Origin: Mucilaginibacter robiniae
GTDB lineage: Bacteria; Bacteroidota; Bacteroidia; Sphingobacteriales; Sphingobacteriaceae
Direction of reading: 5' to 3'
Assembly: GCF_012849215.1 (NCBI RefSeq)
Contig: NZ_CP051682.1
Coordinates: 930,001-994,000 of the forward strand
DNA: 64,000 bases
Shown here in pieces: positions 26,410 through 35,510 of the stretch. The position numbers and the translations under genes are program-made. A model generated the notes under the pieces. The model saw nothing but the letters and a program-made list of their open reading frames with translations. It was not told the DNA's origin and ran no database searches. How positions within the stretch are numbered: position 1 is the stretch's first letter; every line of letters begins with the position of its first letter.

Positions 26410-29004
26410 ATGAATAAGAATTTACAAAATCAGGCTGTTAATGAGGTAAATATTAATACCGACAAGCTTAAAAATGATGTAATTGCTTTGAATGCAGAAC
26501 TGGAGAAGTTACTGCAAAGACAGAACGAGCTTACTACAAGTGGTGAAAAGAACACCAAGGCCTATCAGGATGTGGCCACTCAGGTGCGTATCGCTAAAGA
26601 TGCAATTAAAGAAAATACGGCACAGATTGACAGCAACATCAAAGCGCTGAACTTATCTAAAGGCTCGTTAGAGCAGAACAAAGCATTACTGCAATCTCTA
26701 CAAAACCAGTACACCGCCTTATCGCAGGCCGAAGGCGATCACAGTAAAGAACTAACCCAGCTAAACACACTGCTCCAAACAGTATCGCAATCGGTTGAAC
26801 GGCAGGAAAAGAAAGTGGCCAATAGCCGGGAAGTATTTGATTTGCATAAGGGGAGTGTTGATGCCTTAAAAGGTTCGTTTGAAAGGCTGGCACCTGTTTC
26901 AGGCGACTTCGGTTCCACCCTGCAAGATGCAACAACAGGCTTTAACATGATGAAGCAAGGATTAACCGCTGTTAAAACCGGCTTTACCAGTGTGGGCGGT
27001 GCTATTAAAACTACTGGCTTTGGTCTGCTATTACTCGTGCTGGAATCATTGGTTGAGTATTTTACAAAAAATAAGGAGGGTATCACTAAACTTAAAGGCG
27101 CCATCTCTGCAGTTGGCAAAGTAGTAGATATGATTCGAAATACTCTTGCCGGTTTTGGAGAGAGTATATTTAATGCTTTTCTGCACCCGGTAGATAGTTT
27201 AAAAGCATTATCGAATGCAATTAAGGAGAATGTTATTAACCGCCTTAATTCAGTAAAGGTAATACTGGATGGTATTGTTCATCTAGATTTTAAAAAAATC
27301 GGTGATGGGGTTTTACAAGCTTTTACAGGTGTTACCCATGTCAGTGATAAGATGAGCAAAGCATTCATTTCTGCAAAACAAGGTATAATAAATTTAAAAA
27401 ATGAAGCAATTAATGCTTATAATGCAGGACGGGATAACGCTAAAAATCAACAAAACGATGAAAAGAAAACACAGCAGCAACAAACTCAAATTCACCAAAC
27501 ACGCATAAAACAAGTTAATGAAACAACGAATATACTGGCACAAGCCAATGAAGAACGTATAGCCTCGCAAACCCGCATGAGCCAAACCGTACTGGAAGGC
27601 TATGCTAAGGAAATTGCAGATACAAATGCTCATTTTAAAGAACTAAAAAAGAAATACCAGGCATCAGCTACTACGGTTGAACAACTAGAACGCGAACATG
27701 CAGCTACGCTGGCAGCCATTAATGAGAAATTTCAAAATGAGGACCTTAAAAAGCTCGATGATTATCAGAAAGAGTTGAATAAAGCCAGTATGGATGCGCG
27801 TGCCTTAGCCTTGCAACAACTGCAAGAGGATTATAGCAAGCAAGCAAAAGATCTGGAAAAAATTCAACAAGATAATACAAACTTTGTAGCCAGCTATGGT
27901 GAGGAGATTGCCGCATTGCAAAAGCAAAAACAAACAGCTGAAACACAAAATTTAATTAATGATTTAAAGAATAAGCAAGATAAAGCGCAGGAAACAGTTG
28001 ATAAAGCCAAAACGGTTATTGAACAACTCAAAGCACAATATGATAAAAGCAAGAGTGACACTAACAATACTTTCGATAAAAAACCGCTGGAAGAAGCCGT
28101 ACAAAAGGACAAAGACTCCGGTAACTGGCAGCAAGAATATCAGGACAGAGCTGCACTGCTTAAAATGGAATACGATCAGGCTGTAGCAGCTGCCAAAGAA
28201 AAAGGCGAGAGTACCGCTAAAGTTGAAGAAGAATACAGTCAAAAGAAGTTAAAGCTTGATCAGGACGCCAAAGTAAAACAAGGCAAGCTTGATAAAGACC
28301 GCATGGCAGCCGAAGCAGCTAATCAGAAGCAATACCTGCAAACGTTAGATAAACTATCCGGTGCAGTAGGTAATATTTTCGGCAAAAACACGGTGGCGGC
28401 CAAAGCTGCCTTTAAAGCCCACCAAGCCGCCGCGGCTGCGCAGGTTATTATTGATACCAAACAAGCTATTATGGGCATTTGGAGTTCTGATGCCAGACTT
28501 CCTATTATAGGCGTACCTAAAGCTATTGCCGAAACAGCCATTGTAGCTGCAGCCGGCGCCAGCAACCTGGCTTCTATCCTGAAACAAAAACCAGGCTTTG
28601 CCCAGGGCGGCCAGTACCTGTCTGACGGGCGTGGCGCTTTACTGTCTGGTTACAGCCGGCATGATAATACCAATGCTTACTTGCGTTCGGGCGAAGCTGT
28701 TGTGGTTTCAGAAGCCATGCGCAACCCCTGGGCCCGTAATTTGGTTAGCGCCATTAACGTAGCTTATGGTGGCCGCGATTTTTCCATCCCTAATCCAAGC
28801 CGGGGGTATGCCATAGGTGGTATTTTTACCGATGGCGGCAATGCTAACCGCTATTACAGTCAACCCGTAAATGACCAGAAAGATCTGGCTAATACCCTGG
28901 CTTACCAGATGCTCAACAACTTCCCTCCTATTTATGTAGATGTAAAAGACATCAACAACCAACAAAATATCCTGGCGCAAACAGTTAATAGAGTGAATCT
29001 GTAG
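26410..29004 (+). CDS. Phage tail tape measure protein
   Basis: 864 residues. Long coiled-coil N-terminal part (residues about 10-150, heptads rich in Leu, Gln and Lys), a hydrophobic central stretch (GGAIKTTGFGLLLLVLESLV), a second very long coiled coil (about 320-640, e.g. LKKLDDYQKELNKASMDARA), and a C-terminal globular part that includes a GxxxG-like, Ala-rich segment (AAFKAHQAAAAAQVIIDTKQ). This is the standard make-up of a tape measure, which sets tail length; by the usual 0.15 nm per residue rule the tail would be around 130 nm. The protein lacks an obvious peptidoglycan hydrolase domain. Confidence 0.88.
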   Translation: MNKNLQNQAVNEVNINTDKLKNDVIALNAELEKLLQRQNELTTSGEKNTKAYQDVATQVRIAKDAIKENTAQIDSNIKALNLSKGSLEQNKALLQSLQNQYTALSQAEGDHSKELTQLNTLLQTVSQSVERQEKKVANSREVFDLHKGSVDALKGSFERLAPVSGDFGSTLQDATTGFNMMKQGLTAVKTGFTSVGGAIKTTGFGLLLLVLESLVEYFTKNKEGITKLKGAISAVGKVVDMIRNTLAGFGESIFNAFLHPVDSLKALSNAIKENVINRLNSVKVILDGIVHLDFKKIGDGVLQAFTGVTHVSDKMSKAFISAKQGIINLKNEAINAYNAGRDNAKNQQNDEKKTQQQQTQIHQTRIKQVNETTNILAQANEERIASQTRMSQTVLEGYAKEIADTNAHFKELKKKYQASATTVEQLEREHAATLAAINEKFQNEDLKKLDDYQKELNKASMDARALALQQLQEDYSKQAKDLEKIQQDNTNFVASYGEEIAALQKQKQTAETQNLINDLKNKQDKAQETVDKAKTVIEQLKAQYDKSKSDTNNTFDKKPLEEAVQKDKDSGNWQQEYQDRAALLKMEYDQAVAAAKEKGESTAKVEEEYSQKKLKLDQDAKVKQGKLDKDRMAAEAANQKQYLQTLDKLSGAVGNIFGKNTVAAKAAFKAHQAAAAAQVIIDTKQAIMGIWSSDARLPIIGVPKAIAETAIVAAAGASNLASILKQKPGFAQGGQYLSDGRGALLSGYSRHDNTNAYLRSGEAVVVSEAMRNPWARNLVSAINVAYGGRDFSIPNPSRGYAIGGIFTDGGNANRYYSQPVNDQKDLANTLAYQMLNNFPPIYVDVKDINNQQNILAQTVNRVNL

Positions 29005-29120
29005 GTTTATAGAGCCAAGAAACAAGAGTCCAGGAGCCAAGAGTTCTTTTGTGTTGTGTGACTCCTGTAATTTCAGGCTGTACTTATATTAATGTTCGTC
29101 TGCTCATGGCCGCAGTGGCC

Positions 29121-29222
29121 TAGTTACTTTTGTCTTAGTCACAAAAGAACCAAAAAGGCCAAGGCAGAAAAAGCTTCTACCCACCAGCCCTACGCTAGCC
29201 CGCTTTTCTGCCAGCCCTACGC
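29121..29222. repeat. Compound repeat: two hairpins plus a 12-base direct repeat
   Basis: CTTTTGT (29127-29133) pairs with ACAAAAG (29141-29147). GGCAGAAAAAGC (29163-29174) pairs with GCTTTTCTGCC (29202-29212), one unpaired A. CCAGCCCTACGC occurs at 29184 and again at 29211. This looks like a decayed member of the interspersed palindromic elements found in Sphingobacteriaceae intergenic regions. Confidence 0.5.
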
Positions 29223-29252
29223 ACTGTTTGCTTTCTTACTAGTCTTCCCACC

Positions 29253-29346
29253 GCGTCATGGCGAGGTACGAAGCCATCTCTGCGCGGATTAGGTCAACTG
29301 TTCAGGCATAGTTCAGAGATTGCCACGCTAGCGCTTGCAATGACGC
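29253..29346. repeat. REP/MITE-like imperfect inverted repeat, 94 bases
   Basis: Left arm starts GCGTCATGGCGAGG at 29253, right arm ends with the near complement GCAATGACGC at 29346; further pairing is GCCATCTCT (29273-29281) with AGAGATTGCC (about 29314-29323). The arm ends CGTCATTGCGAG-like are a known type of small repetitive palindrome found in many bacterial genomes. Confidence 0.55.
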
Positions 29347-29585
29347 ATGATTGTTGGAACTAAATTTTTAAACACAGAACCACCAATACCCTTTCTTCCG
29401 CGGCATCAGGAATGTTGCGGGTAGTAGAAATTAGCTACAGCACAGCTTTACATAGCAACATAACGTAGCCTCAAGTTTTTCTTTGGTTCATTTCTTCTTA
29501 TACAAAAAGAAAGAACATCCACTAACGTAAATAAAACACTCAACCTAATTCTCACAAAGAACTGCAAAAGTATAAAGCACATTTT

Positions 29586-29846
29586 ATGAACATTCAACTC
29601 GCTAATACCTTGTTTGATAACGGCACCTTTATGGAAATGTATAAAGCCGGCTTCATTACCGAAAAAGTTTTTGTTTACCGCGAAATTTATTTGTGGATAC
29701 AAGCCCAGATGCAAACCCGAAATCTTAATAAAAACAAAGCCGTGTTGGAGGCTGAAGTTAAGTTCGGGAAAGATGAACGCACCATTTGGCGCGCCCTCAA
29801 CAGCTTTTCTCTGGATACTGACAAACCAGTGTCACCATTAATATAA
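29586..29846 (+). CDS. Small helix-turn-helix-like protein
   Basis: 86 residues from ATG 29586. Mostly helical: MEMYKAGFITEKVFVYREIY, then KNKAVLEAEVKFGKDERTIW and RALNSF. The FGKDERTIWRAL segment resembles a recognition helix of small DNA-binding or Mor-like proteins. It stands between the repeats and the head genes and has no clear partner. A regulatory protein of the head module or a leftover insertion are both possible. An overlapping alternative frame at 29614 has worse composition and was left out. Confidence 0.4.
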   Translation: MNIQLANTLFDNGTFMEMYKAGFITEKVFVYREIYLWIQAQMQTRNLNKNKAVLEAEVKFGKDERTIWRALNSFSLDTDKPVSPLI

Positions 29847-30128
29847 AAACCTTTTTGCAACTTTGAACTATGCCAATCAGCATAACTTTCAACATCAGTG
29901 ATAGCATTGAAAAACTACTGACAAATCAGCGCCACCAAAACATTCAAAAAGAGTTCTGATATTTGAATTGTTCTTTCAAACCAAAGCCATCCGGCAAATT
30001 ACATCGGCAAAAGATTTCCTTCCATACTAAGTATAATCTAAACCTTATCGCATTTTTCATTAACCATATTGGTAAAATCATTCTACAACCTAATTACCAG
30101 TAACCTAATAATTTATAAAAACTTTCAC

Positions 30129-31337
30129 ATGCCCTATCCCATTTATCTTTATGATACCGATCAGGATGCTATAGGCTCCGGCAGCCTGTCATCAGCCAGC
30201 ATTCGGCAACAGCTTGAAGCAGCCGGCGGTCAGGATGTAGAGCTGCATATCAGCTCGGCCGGAGGCTCCGCATTTGATGCCATTGCTATTTACGATTTGC
30301 TTAAAAAATATACAGGTCATGTTACTACTTACATTGATGCGCTGGCTGCATCGGCTGCCTCTATTGTAGCCATGGGTGGGCATACCATTGTAATGAGCAA
30401 ATACGCGCTACTCATGATACACAAACCACTGGTTGATAGCGGTGGTAATGCCGATGAGTTGCTGAAAGATATTCAGATGCTCAACACCGTACAATCGCGC
30501 CTGGCACAAATTTATATAGACAAAACCGGGCTGGATGAAGTAACCATTCACAGCCTCATCAACGCCGTCACCTGGATGACGGCCGACCAGGCACTTGCCT
30601 TAGGCTTTATTGATCAGATAGAAGATTATCAAGCCACAGTTACCAACAGCGCACAACTTAAAAAATGTACCAGCACCGCTCCGGCTGTTTACCAGCGCTG
30701 CATTAATAAAATTTTAATTTCTCCTCATAATTCACCTCAACAAGCAATGAACATGCACAACACCGACCTTATTCAGAAAACCACCACTGTGCTGGATAAG
30801 ATGATGAACTTTTTTAAAAAAGTAATGAACAAACAAACCATGACCGACAAAGGCCCTATTCACCACACCGGCGATTTGGATGCCGGCACCGAAGTTTACC
30901 AGGATGAAGACATGACCGAACCCGCAGTTGACGATGTGTACACCACAGCCGACGGCCAACAATTAACTACACAAGCAGGCAAAGTACAAACGGTAGCTCC
31001 TGCCAAACTGGCTGCTGAAGACGACGATGAAGATATGCCTGAAAGTAAGCTGAAAGGCAAAGTAAAATCGCACGAGGTAAAAAATAGCATAGCTGCTTTA
31101 CGAGCAAAAATACATGCGCAAAATGCGCTGCTTAATGAAGCACGAACTGCATTGGAAACAGCCAACGCACACTTAAAGCAAACCCGTCATGAAATTAAAA
31201 ACGAAATCAAATCTACCTTTACGCCCGAAGGCTCCAAACGCAGCAATAAGGCCAAAGCTGAAGCTCAGCCTTTTTTCGCGCCACAATCTGACTTAGCCAA
31301 AAATGCGGTAAAACATGCAGTTCATGGTAAAAAATAA
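30129..31337 (+). CDS. ClpP-like prohead protease with scaffold-like C-terminus
   Basis: 402 residues from ATG 30129, preceded by a poor in-frame lead. Residues 1-175 are a ClpP/S14-type protease with the oxyanion loop SSAGGSAFDAIAIYD (42-56), catalytic Ser75 in ALAASAAS and catalytic His98 in LLMIHKP. Residues 200-402 are highly charged, Glu/Lys/Ala-rich and predicted helical (residues about 315-375, LRAKIHAQNALLNEARTALE), like an internal scaffold that is digested during capsid maturation. Protease and scaffold on one chain are known in several tailed phages. It directly precedes the capsid gene, as expected. Confidence 0.8.
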   Translation: MPYPIYLYDTDQDAIGSGSLSSASIRQQLEAAGGQDVELHISSAGGSAFDAIAIYDLLKKYTGHVTTYIDALAASAASIVAMGGHTIVMSKYALLMIHKPLVDSGGNADELLKDIQMLNTVQSRLAQIYIDKTGLDEVTIHSLINAVTWMTADQALALGFIDQIEDYQATVTNSAQLKKCTSTAPAVYQRCINKILISPHNSPQQAMNMHNTDLIQKTTTVLDKMMNFFKKVMNKQTMTDKGPIHHTGDLDAGTEVYQDEDMTEPAVDDVYTTADGQQLTTQAGKVQTVAPAKLAAEDDDEDMPESKLKGKVKSHEVKNSIAALRAKIHAQNALLNEARTALETANAHLKQTRHEIKNEIKSTFTPEGSKRSNKAKAEAQPFFAPQSDLAKNAVKHAVHGKK

Positions 31338-31465
31338 GCCTTTATATCAAGCGGCAAAATAATCAGCCTGTAACCTATATTTCAACCTGAACACTTCAAC
31401 CTAAAACCTTATCCAATAAAACTTATACCGGCCTTTGGCCATAGCACACACGCAACCCAATCTAA

Positions 31466-32674
31466 ATGCCTCAATTCACCTTTACCAACAACACTTATGC
31501 CGGCGAAGCTTTAGCCGGATTTATGGCCAGCACCCTGCTGGAAGCCGATTCTGTAAAACGCGGATTACTCACGGTTATCAATGATGTAAAATCGCGCAAA
31601 ATCATTCTGGATGTGGATGATGATGTTAAACTGCAAGATCCCTCAGGCATGTTTAACGATCAGGGAACTACCGCTCTGCAAAACGAAAGCTATCTTGACC
31701 CGGTGGCATACGAATTTATGAAACAGGAACAATGGGACAAACTGGTGCAAAGCTGGGAAGCCCAAAGCCTGGCCCCAGGTGCCTTCGGCGATTATGAAGG
31801 CGTAGTTGACCTTTCAGACTTTATGGTGCAACGCTACCTAACCAAAATACAAATTGCTAATGAGCGCTTATACTGGCTAGGCAAATCGGCTACGAAAGAA
31901 GCTTCGTTCAGTGCCGCGTTTACCGGCTTGCTGCCCAGCATTGCAGGCGCATCAGGAGTTTACAAAGTAGGCTTAGGTAAATCGTCCACCTCTATGTCGG
32001 CAACTTCTATTGATAGCAATGGTGTAGTTACCGTATCTAGCACCGCTACACTAGCTGATGGCGATGTAGTTACCCTAACCAATATAACCGGCACCAGCAA
32101 AGATATTACCAACAGTACGCCAGCTATTGATGTGGCAGGACAATCTTACTTTATAAAAGTAGTCAGTGCCACTAGTTTTAAGCTGATACGCAACTACAAT
32201 GAGGTAAACACCCGCAAAGCAGCAGCATTTACCGGTACTTCAACTGCAGCTACAGTAAGCTACATCAATGCCAGCAACGTGCTGGATGTACTGAGCGGCG
32301 TTTTTTCGCAACTGGACCCAGCCGATCGTATTCAGGATGATTTTAACCTGCAAATTCCTTTACACGTAGGTTATGCTTACGCGCAGGCACAGGCTAACAA
32401 AGCTACTAATGTATTAAATGCCTTCACCGATAAAAAGAAAATGGATTACTTGGGTATTCCATTACAACTCATGAACCACTGGCAGGCCAATACCATTTTA
32501 GGTGCCCGTAGTTCCAACCTTTTTCTGGGTGTAGATTTATTGGGTGATACATCTGAGCTATCAACCGTGTACATGAAGCCTTATACCAATGATAACGTAG
32601 TACGCATGAAAGCCCGTATGAAAGCCGCTGTAAACTTCAAATTCGCTAACGAGCTGTTTTATCTATCTGCCTGA
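31466..32674 (+). CDS. Major capsid protein with inserted Ig/FCCH-like domain
   Basis: 402 residues. The N-arm (GEALAGFMASTLLEADSVKR), the E-loop region and the C-terminal core (DFNLQIPLHVGYAYAQAQAN; DYLGIPLQLMNHWQ) look like an HK97-fold capsid of a Bacteroidota phage. Residues about 172-266 form a separate beta module (VVTVSSTATLADGDVVTLTN, SYFIKVVSATSFKLIRNYNE) inserted in the middle, similar to surface decoration domains of the E1-FCCH/Ig type seen as capsid insertions. Follows the protease by 128 bases, matching a head-module order of protease then capsid. Confidence 0.75.
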   Translation: MPQFTFTNNTYAGEALAGFMASTLLEADSVKRGLLTVINDVKSRKIILDVDDDVKLQDPSGMFNDQGTTALQNESYLDPVAYEFMKQEQWDKLVQSWEAQSLAPGAFGDYEGVVDLSDFMVQRYLTKIQIANERLYWLGKSATKEASFSAAFTGLLPSIAGASGVYKVGLGKSSTSMSATSIDSNGVVTVSSTATLADGDVVTLTNITGTSKDITNSTPAIDVAGQSYFIKVVSATSFKLIRNYNEVNTRKAAAFTGTSTAATVSYINASNVLDVLSGVFSQLDPADRIQDDFNLQIPLHVGYAYAQAQANKATNVLNAFTDKKKMDYLGIPLQLMNHWQANTILGARSSNLFLGVDLLGDTSELSTVYMKPYTNDNVVRMKARMKAAVNFKFANELFYLSA

Positions 32675-32822
32675 TAAGCCGATGTAAAATAAGTGAAGGA
32701 AAGATTGATTGAAATAATCTATCAGCCTAAACCTACCATTCTGCTTTCTTTCACTTATACCATCCCTTTTCTAAATAAAGAATCAATCACTCCAATCATC
32801 TCTTATTCAATTATTAATTTTC

Positions 32823-33407
32823 ATGTCTATATACAACAAAATTACTGCGGGCTTTAGCCTGAGTGCTGCTGAGCCGGTTACTTCAGGTATTGAAGATGTT
32901 ATCTACATTTTTAACGCTGATGATATTGCACTTACTTATGACACTAACAATCCGCTTGTCATTACCGACTTAACAGCTACCAGCAGTGCTAAAGTCTACA
33001 AATTTGAAGGTACCAACAACAGCTTCAATGCTACTTCCAAACTGGCTAAAACGCAGGTAGGTCCACGTTATACCGAAGAAATTGATTTTAACATTGCCGG
33101 TTTGTCTGTAGCTGTAAAGGCACAACTGCGTGCTATGGGCTACGGGCGAGTTAAAGCTATTGTTATTAACAACTACAAATCAGGAGATTCGGCAATAGAG
33201 TTGTTCGGTGCCGTAAACGGCCTGGTACTTACCGATGCCGAGCGTAATGCAGCTGATGAAACCGTAGAAGGCGGTTACAAACTTAAACTTACCAACCCGG
33301 ATAAATTGCGCGAACCTTACCCGCCACGTGCCTTAGCTATTGCTCATGAATCCGGCCCTGTTACTTACGCCAGTACACTGGCTGCTTTAGAAGCTTTAGC
33401 AGTTTAA
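32823..33407 (+). CDS. Probable major tail tube protein
   Basis: 194 residues, beta-rich and without signal peptide. The order of strands and a single long helix (FNIAGLSVAVKAQLRAMGYG) and the segment VKAIVINNYKSGDSAIELFG, in which a short 'NNY' motif precedes a strand, resemble tail tube proteins of Bacteroidota phages. Some proteins of this type act as capsid cement, so tube is only the likelier role. It lies between capsid and portal, followed by a long inverted repeat. Confidence 0.5.
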   Translation: MSIYNKITAGFSLSAAEPVTSGIEDVIYIFNADDIALTYDTNNPLVITDLTATSSAKVYKFEGTNNSFNATSKLAKTQVGPRYTEEIDFNIAGLSVAVKAQLRAMGYGRVKAIVINNYKSGDSAIELFGAVNGLVLTDAERNAADETVEGGYKLKLTNPDKLREPYPPRALAIAHESGPVTYASTLAALEALAV

Positions 33408-33416
33408 ATTAGTAGC

Positions 33417-33519
33417 GGGTTTTGTGCAACGGGTTGCGGGTATATCCATCAACAATTACGAACTAATCATCTTACTTACCCGCATTGAATTAATTCCCGC
33501 AACCCGTTACACAAAACAC
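33417..33519. repeat. Long imperfect inverted repeat between tube-like and portal genes
   Basis: 24-base arms: 33417-33440 pairs with 33496-33519 at 22 of 24 positions, around a 55-base loop. Core arm is CAACGGGTTGCGGG; its complement CCCGCAACCCGTT lies on the right. A second, inner pair TGCGGGTA / TACCCGCA lies at about 33435-33442 and 33478-33484. No T run follows, so it does not look like a plain terminator. Confidence 0.65.
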
Positions 33520-33531
33520 CAAGCACATTAA

Positions 33532-34821
33532 ATGAAAACCTACTTACCACAAATTGAACGTCGTATTAAAGTAAGGCCGAACCAAACTTACGGCATACTG
33601 AATTACGATGTGGATAATGCCTATCCGCAACGTATGCTGGAACTGGTGGGCGGTTCCCCCACGGCTAAAGATTGCTGGAGTAAAAGAGCTAAATTTATAG
33701 GCGGCAATGGTTTTGAAGAAAGTAATCTGGGCAGACAAGTTATCAACCCTCAAGGTTTAACCTTGGCTAAATTATTGAAAGCCGTAGCTACTGATAAAGC
33801 TTTATTCAGCGGATTTGGCATTCATGTCAATTACAATGCAAACTACCAGATAGCTTCAGCCAACTACGTAAAGTTTGAGGACATACGGATGGGCAATACC
33901 GATTGTGCCGACACAGCTGAGCAATTTGCCTTGTATTCTGACTGGAGCCGTAAAACCTGGAAAAGCATTATGCGTTCCAAAATCACCTTTCTGGATAAAT
34001 ACAACCCTGATCCGGAGGTAATTGATGCCCAAGTACTAAAAGCTGGCGGCTGGGACAAATACAAAGGTCAGCTTTACTACTTTAACCCTGAAGTGGACGA
34101 TTACCCCTTGATAGAAGCTGACAGTGTGTGGGAAGATTTTGAAACTGAAGCCGGCATCAAAACTTTTAACAACCGTGAAGTAACCACCGGTTTCCTGCCC
34201 TCTACCATGTTGTTCATGCAAGCTCGCCGGGAAGAAGCCGACAACAGTTCGCCTGACAGTGATGCTAATAAAAGTGCAAACGTACCATCACAGTTAGAAA
34301 AAGACTTAGGTACGTTTCAAGGTGCTAAAAGTTCGCAGAAAATCATCGTTATTGAGTATGAAGATGAAGCATCAAAACCTGAGTTTAAACCCTACAGCAT
34401 TCAAAACAATGATAAGCTATTTGAAACAACCGAAAAATCAGTAGAAGCACGCATTATCAAAGGCTTTTCAGTACCTAAAGAATTAGTGAATGCCGAAAAA
34501 TCATCTGGCTTAAGTAATGGCGGTGAAAAGAAAGAAGCGATATGCGAGTTTAATGACAATACACAAGCCGACCGTTTAGAACTCAGTGAGGTTTTTGCTG
34601 AACTGTTCAGCAACTTCTATCAAAACTTAAATCCATCCAACAATTGGAACATTGTACCCGTACCCAGCAATGTAGCAGATGACAGCGCAGGTATAAGTGC
34701 CGGCACCAGTATCAACCAAATTTTGCTATCCAGCATTCCGCCTGCTAACAAAATGGCTATTCTGGTACATGCCTATGGCTTTAAACAAGCTGAAGCCGAG
34801 GCGATGGTCAGCGTTCTATAG
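33532..34821 (+). CDS. Phage portal protein
   Basis: 429 residues. The N-terminal segment GILNYDVDNAYPQRMLELVG followed by GSPTAKDCWSKRAKFIGGNG is the hallmark of Bacteroidota-type portals, and SANYVKFEDIRMG, TTEKSVEARIIKGFSVPKEL and ELSEVFAELFSNFYQNL fit the stem, hinge and clip order. It is shorter than many portals (450-550). It would form the dodecameric DNA channel that docks the terminase. Unusually, it is 13.8 kb downstream of the terminase, not next to it. Confidence 0.75.
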   Translation: MKTYLPQIERRIKVRPNQTYGILNYDVDNAYPQRMLELVGGSPTAKDCWSKRAKFIGGNGFEESNLGRQVINPQGLTLAKLLKAVATDKALFSGFGIHVNYNANYQIASANYVKFEDIRMGNTDCADTAEQFALYSDWSRKTWKSIMRSKITFLDKYNPDPEVIDAQVLKAGGWDKYKGQLYYFNPEVDDYPLIEADSVWEDFETEAGIKTFNNREVTTGFLPSTMLFMQARREEADNSSPDSDANKSANVPSQLEKDLGTFQGAKSSQKIIVIEYEDEASKPEFKPYSIQNNDKLFETTEKSVEARIIKGFSVPKELVNAEKSSGLSNGGEKKEAICEFNDNTQADRLELSEVFAELFSNFYQNLNPSNNWNIVPVPSNVADDSAGISAGTSINQILLSSIPPANKMAILVHAYGFKQAEAEAMVSVL

Positions 34822-34844
34822 CTATCCTTTAATAATCAACTATC

Positions 34845-35510
34845 ATGATTGAGTTAAACAACAACGTTACTCCTGCGAGCGGGTGGGGAATCATTGCGCC
34901 TTCTATCTTTCAGCAATATGAAGATATTTCTGTCAACATTAAACCAGAGCGACTTAAAGTATTCATTAAAAAAGCACAGGAACTTGACCTGAAACCCTTT
35001 TTGGGCCACGCTTTATATTACGAATTAATTAAATGGTTTACAGCCGATGGTATATTAAGTGATAACATGCCACCCAAGTATCAGGACCTGTATAAAGGCT
35101 GCACCTATACCGATCCGCAAGGTTATGAAATTATCTATGAAGGTTTAACACCGGCAATGGTTTACTTCACTTTCGCCCGCTTTATTGAAAGCAATGCCGT
35201 GCACTATACGCCAACCGGACCAGTAATAAAGCGATATGATAATGCAGAGCCTTTAAGTGCTTCTGCCATTGTAAAGCTGGTACAGCAACAACGCAGTATA
35301 GCCAATGCCCATGTAAACGAAGTAGAGAAGTTTCTGCTTGATAAGCAGGCCGACTACCCTTTATGGTTTTTTAACAGTAAAAACAAAAGCGCCCGCCAAG
35401 CTGGCCCACGCATTCGCGGCATTGACCGTACTGATTTTAATTATCCATCTGGCAATAATGATGCGGTAAACCTAAACACACTTAACAACTTCCTGACTGA
35501 TGCCTACTGA
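34845..35510 (+). CDS. Probable head-tail connector protein
   Basis: 221 residues, helical, from ATG 34845. The phrase NIKPERLKVFIKKAQELDLK followed by PFLGHALYYELIK and later MVYFTFARFIESNAVHYTPT is typical of Bacteroidota phage proteins annotated as connector-like (DUF6712-like in my recall; a database check would settle that). The position right after the portal agrees with a head-completion or adaptor role. The stop overlaps the next gene by 11 bases, so these two are translationally coupled. Confidence 0.55.
   Translation: MIELNNNVTPASGWGIIAPSIFQQYEDISVNIKPERLKVFIKKAQELDLKPFLGHALYYELIKWFTADGILSDNMPPKYQDLYKGCTYTDPQGYEIIYEGLTPAMVYFTFARFIESNAVHYTPTGPVIKRYDNAEPLSASAIVKLVQQQRSIANAHVNEVEKFLLDKQADYPLWFFNSKNKSARQAGPRIRGIDRTDFNYPSGNNDAVNLNTLNNFLTDAY

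Larger units (their letters stand above)
29005..29585. other. 581-base gene-free stretch with interspersed palindromic repeats
   Basis: It holds a purine-rich CCAAGA-type repeat (29010-29050), a compound inverted and direct repeat (29121-29222), a REP-like inverted repeat (29253-29346) and another T/A-rich hairpin remnant near 29470-29515. Short frames here have poor composition. It interrupts the otherwise tightly packed phage cassette exactly between tail and head modules. Confidence 0.6.

Noticed and set aside
29092..29292. 66-codon plus-strand frame in the repeat-rich gap
   Set aside because: It is made entirely of repeat sequence, has unnatural composition and no homologue I can recall.
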